Part shown: positions 1 to 4,850 of the stretch, in pieces
Numbering within the stretch: the first letter of the stretch is position 1
Layout of the letters: every line of letters begins with the position of its first letter
Origin: Desulfovibrio sp.
GTDB lineage: Bacteria > Desulfobacterota > Desulfovibrionia > Desulfovibrionales > Desulfovibrionaceae
DNA length: 9,021 nucleotides
NCBI GenBank assembly: GCA_031275955.1
Contig: JAISNZ010000126.1
Location: 1 to 9,021 of the forward strand
Direction of reading: 5' to 3'
Notes under the pieces: generated by a model
Databases searched by the model: none
What the model was told of the DNA's origin: nothing
The model's input: only the letters and a program-made list of their open reading frames with translations
Made by a program: the position numbers and the translations under genes

Positions 1-118
1 CCAGACGCTGAAAGCGGATATCCACATCTTTCAACTGGGCTCCGAAAAGGAGTTCGCGCACCTGTTCCATGGGCGCTCCTGCCTGTGTCAATCCAATCTC
101 CTGGGGGCGTTTTGTCAT
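1..118 (-). CDS. N-terminal fragment of an unidentified protein
   Basis: An open frame runs off the left edge on the minus strand. Only about 39 residues are visible. Two in-frame ATG starts are possible. The one at 118 gives MTKRPQEIGLTQAGAPMEQV and is preceded by AAGGAA about 8 bases upstream. The one at 70 gives MEQVRELLFGAQLKDVDIRF and has GGAG five bases upstream. The stretch from the second ATG looks amphipathic and helical, with charged and hydrophobic residues alternating, and could begin a coiled coil. I prefer the start at 118 because its Shine-Dalgarno and the promoter at 169-197 fit together, but the inner start is also credible. I do not recognise the family and assign no function. 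The body of the gene lies outside the window. It may be read with wbaP or, more likely, from its own promoter. Confidence 0.65.
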   Translation of the reverse strand, partial: MTKRPQEIGLTQAGAPMEQVRELLFGAQLKDVDIRFQRL

Positions 119-168
119 AACCAGTTCCTTTGCTGTTGAAAATATTCCTGAAATTTTCCCGATATCCC

Positions 169-197
169 AGTATAGCTGAAGCTCCGTTACAAGACAA
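169..197 (-). promoter_or_regulatory. Sigma-70-type promoter for the left-edge gene
   Basis: Read on the minus strand, TTGTCT (192-197) is followed after exactly 17 bases by TATACT (169-174). The -10 matches the consensus in five of six positions and the -35 in four of six. Transcription would start near 162, giving a leader of about 44 bases before the ATG at 118. The -35 lies only about 15 bases past the wbaP stop codon, so the left-edge gene is probably transcribed independently of wbaP as well as by any read-through. Confidence 0.5.
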
Positions 198-211
198 GGC
201 GCGCTGCGGGA

Positions 212-1690
212 TCAGTAGGCGCCCCGCATAAGGAAAATCTCGGGTATGGTTTTGGCCAGAATATAGATGTCCAGCCAGAGGGACCAATGAATGACATAGG
301 AGCGATCCAGATTGATCCGTTGATCATAGGTACAGTCATTTCTCCCGGAAATCTGCCAGAGGCCGGTGATGCCGGGGAGCACCAGGGAATACAGGGAGAA
401 GATTTCTCCATAGCGCCTGATTTCCGCCTGAACAATGGGACGAGGTCCCACAAGGCTCATTTCCCCCCGCAGCACATTGAGGATCTGGGGCAGTTCGTCA
501 AGGCTGGTGCGGCGCAGCAACCGTCCCAGGCGCGTGACGCGCGGGTCGTGGCGCAGCTTGCGGGAGGCGGCCCATTCTTCGGCCTCCTTCGGATGGGTGG
601 CCAGATAGTCCTTCAGCAAGGCGTCGGCATTCTCCCGCATGGTCCTGAACTTGAAGAGGCGAAAGGGCCTGCCTCCCTGCCCTATGCGCGTGTGCCGGAA
701 AAAGGCGGGCCCGGAAGAATCCAGCCGGATGCACAGGGCCAGGGCGAGAAGAAGGGGCAGGCTGGCCAGGGCTAGGCAGGATCCCAGGACGAGATCGAAG
801 ATCCGCTTGAAGCGCAGACGGCGTTTGTCATTGAGATTGCGGCGCACGGCCAGGAAGATGGAGTTGCCCGTTTCCAGCACCTGATCGGGAACGCCATAGT
901 CCCATTTGCCCTCCGGAGCGAGAAAAAGATGGTAAAAATACTCGCCGGCCAGAAGGAGCAGGTTTTCCCGCAGGGAAAAGGAGAAGCCGTCCAGGAAGAT
1001 GAAGACCACGGCCCCGGGATGGCGTTCCGCCAGAGAGGCGAACAGATTCCGGCCTTCCGGGGGAAAGCCTTCTTCCGGGAAGGGAAGGGAATAGAGCGGA
1101 TATTCCCGGATGGCCGCCTTGTCAGGAAAAGAGCCGGGGCACTGCAGCCGGATCTCGGCAACAGGGGTAAGGCCCAGCCGTCCGTGCTTCGGCAGGCGGC
1201 GGCCAGCGTCCTCCGCGCCGGCGGCGTTGCCGATGATGATCACGGGAGTCCGCCACCAGAAAAAGCGGTGGCAGAAACGGCGCGTCCCGCTTCTGGCCAG
1301 GGGAGTCAGGACAAGGGCGCAGAGCCAGGCCGCGAGAAAGAAGCCGCGGGAAAAGCTGTCGGCGCTTTTCAGGAGAAAAAAGCAGACCGCGAGAAGGCAA
1401 AAGCCGATGGAGACGGATCGGGCCAGGAGTTTGAGTTCTTCAGCCGGATGGAGCCAGGTGCCGGGGTAAAGCCTGAAGGCGGCATGGATCAGCGGAAAGA
1501 AGGGCAGGGCCGGGGCCAGGGCCAGATAGTCCTCGTAGTACAGGGATCCCGTAAAAGAGGACCGCAGCAGGAAACTCAGGACAAAGGCCAGGGCCAGCGA
1601 GGCCAGATCGGTTATGAGCAGCGCCCAGGAAAGATGGGACAGCCAGAGGAATTCGTGCTTTTTCCGGATATGCGGCCTCGCGGCGCCCAT
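212..1690 (-). CDS. wbaP: Undecaprenyl-phosphate sugar-phosphate transferase (WbaP-type initiating PGT)
   Basis: This inner-membrane enzyme transfers a sugar 1-phosphate (galactose or a relative) from a nucleotide sugar to undecaprenyl phosphate, the first step of O-antigen, capsule or exopolysaccharide synthesis. The 492 residues match WbaP layout and length. There are four N-terminal membrane segments (about 20-42, 54-72, 92-108, 114-131), a Rossmann-like cytosolic domain starting at VIIIGNAAG (about 150), and a C-terminal monotopic transferase domain (295-492) with a re-entrant hydrophobic helix after KRIFD. Family signatures are KFRTM (347-351), SLDELPQ with the Asp398-Glu399 dyad corresponding to the catalytic pair in PglC, SLVGPRP (412-418), PGITGLWQISGR (439-450) and the usual RGAY terminus. 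The ATG is preceded by GAGGA at 8 bases. It begins 21 bp after the transporter gene, so the two are probably cotranscribed. The sugar cannot be told from sequence. No other polysaccharide gene is in the window. Confidence 0.93.
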   Translation of the reverse strand: MGAARPHIRKKHEFLWLSHLSWALLITDLASLALAFVLSFLLRSSFTGSLYYEDYLALAPALPFFPLIHAAFRLYPGTWLHPAEELKLLARSVSIGFCLLAVCFFLLKSADSFSRGFFLAAWLCALVLTPLARSGTRRFCHRFFWWRTPVIIIGNAAGAEDAGRRLPKHGRLGLTPVAEIRLQCPGSFPDKAAIREYPLYSLPFPEEGFPPEGRNLFASLAERHPGAVVFIFLDGFSFSLRENLLLLAGEYFYHLFLAPEGKWDYGVPDQVLETGNSIFLAVRRNLNDKRRLRFKRIFDLVLGSCLALASLPLLLALALCIRLDSSGPAFFRHTRIGQGGRPFRLFKFRTMRENADALLKDYLATHPKEAEEWAASRKLRHDPRVTRLGRLLRRTSLDELPQILNVLRGEMSLVGPRPIVQAEIRRYGEIFSLYSLVLPGITGLWQISGRNDCTYDQRINLDRSYVIHWSLWLDIYILAKTIPEIFLMRGAY

Positions 1691-1711
1691 GCGCGTGTCC
1701 TCGGTGCCGGA

Positions 1712-2191
1712 TCAGGAGGGGGAGGATTCCCGGCGGCGGGTTAGGGAAAAGACCAGAAGCGCTCCCAGCATTTTGCTGACCGTCATAATCAGGAGTCCGG
1801 GAAGGGAGAAGATCCCCATCATGCCCAGAAAGATGGCGCTGTCCACCGGGGTTCCCAGGGCGCTGGAGAGGAGGACGCGCTGGGAAAAGGGACGGCGGGT
1901 GCCCGTATAGACTGCCCAGTCCAAAAGCTCACCCGCGAGGAAGGCGCAGACGCTGGCCAGGGCCACGGCCGGGGTGGCCAGAAACCAACTGAACGCTCCT
2001 CCCAGGAGCATGACCGGGAGGACCAGATGCCCGATTTCGCGCTGGGCATAGTCGCGGACGATAAAAACCAGCCCCACGCCGAGGGACATGGGCGGCCAGA
2101 CCTCCCCGCCGGGCAGGGAAACCAGAGGCGCAACCCCGAAGGCCCAGTTGACCAGCACCACGCAGGTCAGGTACAAGGCGGCGTATCTCAT
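1712..2191 (-). CDS. yhhQ: VUT/YhhQ-family queuosine precursor transporter
   Basis: This small integral membrane protein of 159 residues belongs by appearance to the VUT (YhhQ, DUF165) family, whose studied members import the queuosine precursors preQ0 and preQ1. Visible family features are LPGG near residue 26, the VFIVRDYAQ block (42-50), AFLAGELLDWAVY (83-95), and SALGTPVDSAIF (110-121). Hydrophobic stretches suggest about five or six membrane segments. It is shorter than E. coli YhhQ (about 220 aa), but short members are common. Divergent queF supports a role in queuosine salvage, probably as a preQ0 importer since QueF uses preQ0; this is inference. The start lacks a clear Shine-Dalgarno, having only AGAG close to the ATG, and no in-frame upstream start is evident. 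It probably forms an operon with wbaP, an unusual functional pairing. Confidence 0.85.
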   Translation of the reverse strand: MRYAALYLTCVVLVNWAFGVAPLVSLPGGEVWPPMSLGVGLVFIVRDYAQREIGHLVLPVMLLGGAFSWFLATPAVALASVCAFLAGELLDWAVYTGTRRPFSQRVLLSSALGTPVDSAIFLGMMGIFSLPGLLIMTVSKMLGALLVFSLTRRRESSPS

Positions 2192-2312
2192 GCTCTGCGT
2201 CTCAAGGAGTCCCCGGTCCGCCCGCGGCAGGGAGCCGCGGATCCGGATCCCGGGGGAAAAGGCACGGGAGCCGGTGAGTCTCCGGCATTCCGGACAATAT
2301 AAGGCGCACCGG
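2192..2312 (-). promoter_or_regulatory. Structured leader of the transporter gene
   Basis: The leader holds several exact inverted repeats. CCGGTG (2271-2276) can pair with CACCGG (2307-2312), enclosing a smaller hairpin TCCGG-CATT-CCGGA (2281-2294). A perfect 12-bp palindrome GGATCCGGATCC lies at 2239-2250. A 7-bp hairpin CCGCGGC-AGGGA-GCCGCGG lies at 2222-2240. In addition CCCCGG (2211-2216), about 20 bases before the start codon, can pair with CCGGGG (2309-2314), which excludes the first outer stem. No T-run follows any of these, so they are not intrinsic terminators. I do not recognise a described riboswitch class. The predicted transcription start near 2310 would cut off part of the outermost arms, which weakens the switch idea. 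Confidence 0.35.
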
Positions 2313-2316
2313 GGTC

Positions 2317-2345
2317 CGTATAGCCCATCAGGCGCCTTCTGACAA
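2317..2345 (-). promoter_or_regulatory. Sigma-70-type promoter for the transporter-wbaP operon
   Basis: On the minus strand TTGTCA (2340-2345, five of six consensus bases) is separated by exactly 17 bases from TATACG (2317-2322, four of six). The predicted start site is near 2310, giving a leader of about 119 bases before the ATG at 2191. This is the best promoter in the window. Such a long leader for a transporter gene with a weak ribosome binding site suggests control at the RNA level. Confidence 0.5.
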
Positions 2346-2358
2346 GGGAAAATCGCCT

Positions 2359-2413
2359 GCGGCGGCTACGGAAAAAAGCGCCGCTTCAGCGGGGTTCCGC
2401 CCCGAAAAAAGGA
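2359..2413 (+). promoter_or_regulatory. Hairpins overlapping the queF ribosome binding site
   Basis: The queF leader contains GCGGCG (2359-2364) complementary to CGCCGC (2379-2384), then the hairpin CGGGG-TTCCG-CCCCG (2390-2404), then A6 and GGA (2411-2413), the Shine-Dalgarno, six bases before the ATG. The hairpin loop TCC (2396-2398) is complementary to that GGA, so a small H-type pseudoknot with an A-rich third loop is sterically possible and would cover the ribosome binding site. This recalls the layout of preQ1-I riboswitches (GGTTC followed by an A-run and a 3' strand at the Shine-Dalgarno). However, the loop is only 5 bases instead of about 10-12, and the ligand-pairing cytosine of the known class is not recognisable. 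It is a candidate cis-regulator only. Confidence 0.3.
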
Positions 2414-2419
2414 TCTCTC

Positions 2420-2890
2420 ATGGCCCGCGAATCTTCTCTTTCGCCGGAAACCTCCGGCCTGACCCTGCTCGGCGGCACCCCCCCCCCTGTCTATGACGCG
2501 CCCGACGCCTCCATCCTGGAAGCCTTTCCCAACCGGAATCCCGGACGCGACTACCGCATTCTTTTCGACTACCCGGAATTCACCAGCCTCTGCCCCATGA
2601 CCGGGCAGCCGGATTTCGGCCGCATCCGCCTGTACTACGCGCCCGACGCCATCTGCGTGGAGGCCAAGTCCTTCAAGCTGTACATGGGGGCCTTCCGCAA
2701 CCACGGCGCCTTCATGGAAACCATTGTCAACAGGATCGCCGACGATCTCATCGCGGTTCTCGCCCCAAGACGCCTCACGGCGGAAGGGCTGTTCAACGTC
2801 CGGGGCGGCACGGCCATCAGCGTGCTGGTTGACCATCTGGCCCCGGATCTCTCCCCGGGGCGCAAAAAGGCCCTGGCCAGACTCTGGTAG
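2420..2890 (+). CDS. queF: NADPH-dependent 7-cyano-7-deazaguanine (preQ0) reductase QueF
   Basis: QueF reduces the nitrile of preQ0 to the aminomethyl group of preQ1 with two NADPH, in the queuosine tRNA modification pathway in the cytoplasm. At 156 residues it is a unimodular, YkvM-type QueF. The catalytic cysteine is Cys58 in EFTSLCPMTGQPDF and the proton-donor aspartate is Asp65. The family signature is EAKSFKLY (81-88), followed by FRNHGAFME (92-100) with His95. FNVRGGT (125-131) is the usual C-terminal motif. GGA six bases before the ATG is the ribosome binding site. The gene lies opposite the VUT transporter, consistent with precursor salvage. Codons 20-23 contain a run of ten C (2478-2487). 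A one-base slip there would shift the frame ahead of the active site and abolish the enzyme. The intergenic gap to convergent cheV is only 23 bp, with no visible terminator. Confidence 0.95.
   Translation: MARESSLSPETSGLTLLGGTPPPVYDAPDASILEAFPNRNPGRDYRILFDYPEFTSLCPMTGQPDFGRIRLYYAPDAICVEAKSFKLYMGAFRNHGAFMETIVNRIADDLIAVLAPRRLTAEGLFNVRGGTAISVLVDHLAPDLSPGRKKALARLW
2478..2487 (+). repeat. C10 mononucleotide tract inside queF
   Basis: Ten consecutive C lie within codons 20-23 of queF (Thr-Pro-Pro-Pro). The frame as given is open. Runs of this length are typical slip sites for replication and sequencing. They sit in the variable N-terminal segment before the conserved catalytic region. Confidence 0.95.
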
Positions 2891-2913
2891 GGCCTTCTCG
2901 CCCGCCCCTTCGC

Positions 2914-3882
2914 TCAGGCTTCCTGTCCGTCCGCCCCGAGGCTTTTCTGGATCAGGGCATGGGCGCATTCGGTGAGGCGGGGCAGATCGGGCTTGGAGAT
3001 CTGATCGTCGGCGCCGGCCTTGCGGCCTTTTTCCCGGACGACATCGGAGATGAGGGAAGAGAACAGGATGACGGGGATCCGCCTGAGGACGGCGTCATCC
3101 TTGATTTTCCTGGTCAGGGTATGCCCGTCCATTTCAGGCATCTCAATATCGGAGACCACCAGATGGACAAACCGGTTCAGGGGAACCTTTTCCCGGGCCG
3201 CCTGCTGTTCCCACGCCTTGAGCTGATCCCAGGCCTCCCTGCCGCAGGTCGTTTTGGTGACGCTGAAACGGGCCTGCTCCAGGCAGCGGGAAATGGTGGA
3301 GCGGATGGAGGGAGAGTCGTCGGCCACCAGGATGTGAAAGCCGCTCCCGTCGGTGGAGCCGGCCTGATCCAGGTGCGTGGACAGCTTCAGGGAGGGGTCC
3401 ATGCTGCTGATGACCTGTTCCATGTCCAGAAGGAAGACGATCCGCTCGTCAATGCGGATAACGCCGGTGATGGAATCATGGCTGAATGCCTGGAGGTATT
3501 TGCCGGGAGGTTCCACCTGGTTCCAGGTCATGCGGTGGATACGGGTCACGCCGCTGACAATGAAGGCGGTGACCACGCTGGAAAATTCCGAGACAATGAC
3601 CTTGTTGTTGACGGAATTCGTGTTATTTTTGCCAAGCCACAGGCCGAGATCCACCAGGGGAAGAACCCGGCGGCGCAGGTTGAAGGTGCCGAGGGCCGCC
3701 CGGTGATGCTTGCCGGGGACGCCGGTTACCGGGGGTTTCCGGATGATCTCCAGAACCTTGGCGACATTCATGCCGAAATAACCGCGATAGGCGGAACCGT
3801 CCGGCAGGGCCTCGTCAATATAAAATTCAATAATTTCAAGTTCATTCCCATCGGGAGTGACGGAGCTGTCCGGATGTTCCAT
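2914..3882 (-). CDS. cheV: Chemotaxis coupling/response protein CheV (CheW-REC)
   Basis: CheV couples chemoreceptors to the CheA kinase through a CheW-like domain and carries a phosphorylatable receiver domain that tunes adaptation. The 322 residues divide into the CheW-like domain (about 15-165, with FGMNVAKVLEI, FNLRRRVLPLVDLGLWLG and GVIRIDERIVFLLDME) and a REC domain (about 183-315). The REC acidic pair is Asp188-Asp189 in VADDSPSIR. The phosphoacceptor is Asp245 in VVSDIEMPEMDG, with the switch Ser275 in LFSS and Lys297 in ISKP, so the receiver looks active. A strong GGAGG (3890-3894) lies 7 bases before the ATG. It fits with the flagellin gene in the same window, although the two are 4.4 kb apart and no other che gene is present. 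Nth lies upstream on the same strand across a structured gap of 171 bp, so cheV probably has its own promoter. Confidence 0.95.
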   Translation of the reverse strand: MEHPDSSVTPDGNELEIIEFYIDEALPDGSAYRGYFGMNVAKVLEIIRKPPVTGVPGKHHRAALGTFNLRRRVLPLVDLGLWLGKNNTNSVNNKVIVSEFSSVVTAFIVSGVTRIHRMTWNQVEPPGKYLQAFSHDSITGVIRIDERIVFLLDMEQVISSMDPSLKLSTHLDQAGSTDGSGFHILVADDSPSIRSTISRCLEQARFSVTKTTCGREAWDQLKAWEQQAAREKVPLNRFVHLVVSDIEMPEMDGHTLTRKIKDDAVLRRIPVILFSSLISDVVREKGRKAGADDQISKPDLPRLTECAHALIQKSLGADGQEA

Positions 3883-3905
3883 GCCTTTTCCTCCACAGGG
3901 GCGTT

Positions 3906-3976
3906 CCCGCGGCGCGCGGGCCGGAGAGGGCGCCGTTCTCCGGGGGCCGCGCCTGAGGCGGGTATGCCCCCTCAGG
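3906..3976 (-). promoter_or_regulatory. Three tandem GC hairpins in the cheV leader
   Basis: Three independent inverted repeats sit almost end to end. They are CCCGCG-GCG-CGCGGG (3906-3920), CCGGAGA (3921-3927) with TCTCCGG (3937-3943), and CCTGAGG-C-GGG-TATG-CCC-CCTCAGG (3952-3976; 10 bp with one bulged C). In the minus-strand transcript they lie between the end of nth and the cheV ribosome binding site. No T-run follows any of them, so they are not standard terminators. They could protect the cheV mRNA, block read-through from nth, or slow the ribosome. The function is unknown. Confidence 0.45.
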
Positions 3977-4005
3977 GAGGCGGCGGCGTTTCCCCGGACA
4001 AGGGC

Positions 4006-4034
4006 AGTATATATCCGGATGGGACAGAATTCCA
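4006..4034 (-). promoter_or_regulatory. Possible cheV promoter
   Basis: On the minus strand TGGAAT (4029-4034, three of six consensus bases) is followed after 17 bases by TATACT (4006-4011, five of six). It would start transcription near 3999 and place all three hairpins in a leader of about 117 bases. The -35 is weak. I saw no sigma-28 or sigma-54 motif that would tie cheV to the flagellar regulon. Confidence 0.3.
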
Positions 4035-4053
4035 GGCTATTTTGCGGGCGGCG

Positions 4054-4716
4054 TCAGGGAAGGAGGCCCCTTTTGGGGCAAAAGGGTTCCAGTTCGCAGG
4101 CGGGGCAGGCGGGCTTTCTGGCCCGGCAGACCTCGCGCCCGAACCAGACCAGCCGGTGGTTGAGGTTGCCCCATTCCTCACGGGGAAAAAGGGCCATGAG
4201 CTCCTGTTCCGTGCGCAGGGGGTCCCGTGTCGAGGCCAGTCCCAGGCGGAAGGCGATGCGCCCCACATGGGTGTCCACAGCCAGGCCCCCGGTCAGGCCG
4301 AAAGCGCCGAAGAGCACGACATTGGCTGTCTTGCGCGCCACTCCCGGCAGGGAAGTCAGCTCCGCCAGGGAACGGGGCACCTGTCCCTGAAAGACGTCCC
4401 GGATGCGGGCGGCGGCGGCAATCAGGTTTCTGGCCTTGTTCCGGAAAAATCCCGTGGACCGGATGCAGTCTTCCACTTCCTCCGGCGCGGCCTCGGCCAT
4501 GGCCGCCGGGTCCGGCCAGCGGGCGAAGAGATCCGGCGTGACCAGATTCACGCGGGCGTCGGTGCATTGGGCGGCCAGGATGGTCGCCGCCAGAAGCTCC
4601 CAGGGCGTTGCGGCCGCCAGCAGGGTGGCCGGCTGGGGATACCGCCCGCGCAACGCCGCGAGTACCCGCCCGGCCCTGGCCTGAAGTTCCTGGTTCCTGT
4701 CCTTTCCGCCGCTCAT
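4054..4716 (-). CDS. nth: Endonuclease III (Nth) DNA glycosylase/AP lyase
   Basis: Nth removes oxidised pyrimidines from DNA and cuts the abasic site by beta-elimination, in cytoplasmic base excision repair. The 220 residues match E. coli Nth (211 aa). The helix-hairpin-helix is LTSLPGVARKTANVVL, with the nucleophile Lys129 corresponding to E. coli Lys120. The catalytic Asp148 lies in AVDTHVGR. ILAAQCTDARVN (46-57) is the conserved N-terminal lobe motif. The [4Fe-4S] cluster ligands are Cys197, Cys204, Cys207 and Cys213 in the family spacing C-x6-C-x2-C-x5-C. AAGGAG about 8 bases before the ATG gives a strong start. It is divergent from the HD-domain gene with a 134-bp gap. That gap shows no convincing promoter on either strand, though poor -10 candidates exist. 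Confidence 0.96.
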   Translation of the reverse strand: MSGGKDRNQELQARAGRVLAALRGRYPQPATLLAAATPWELLAATILAAQCTDARVNLVTPDLFARWPDPAAMAEAAPEEVEDCIRSTGFFRNKARNLIAAAARIRDVFQGQVPRSLAELTSLPGVARKTANVVLFGAFGLTGGLAVDTHVGRIAFRLGLASTRDPLRTEQELMALFPREEWGNLNHRLVWFGREVCRARKPACPACELEPFCPKRGLLP

Positions 4717-4824
4717 GATCCGCTCCTTTTTTCGGGAAATACGCGCCCGCCCGCTCCGGATCCTGACAACACCGCTTCCTTCCCGGCGCTAAAACCGCCT
4801 CCCGGGGACAGACTCCTACCCGGC

Positions 4825-4845
4825 CTCCGCCGCAAACAGGCGGAG
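4825..4845 (+). promoter_or_regulatory. Hairpin hiding the Shine-Dalgarno of the HD-domain gene
   Basis: CTCCGCC (4825-4831) is an exact complement of GGCGGAG (4839-4845), with the 7-base loop GCAAACA. The second arm contains the GGAG that serves as ribosome binding site, five bases before the ATG at 4851. Folded mRNA would therefore have its start region masked, which predicts low or regulated translation. Confidence 0.4.
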
Positions 4846-4850
4846 CGGAC

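Noticed and set aside
929..1744. Plus-strand open frame of 271 codons opposite wbaP
   Set aside because: The low-complexity charged protein is antisense to a clear WbaP. No ribosome binding site was noted.
2359..2413. A canonical preQ1-I riboswitch upstream of queF
   Set aside because: The element order is similar, but the loop is too short and the conserved ligand-contacting bases are not identifiable. It is reported only as a candidate structure.
4717..4850. Divergent promoters between nth and the HD-domain gene
   Set aside because: Candidate -35 boxes (TTGTCA on minus, CTGACA on plus) have no -10 box at acceptable spacing (about 20 or more bases).
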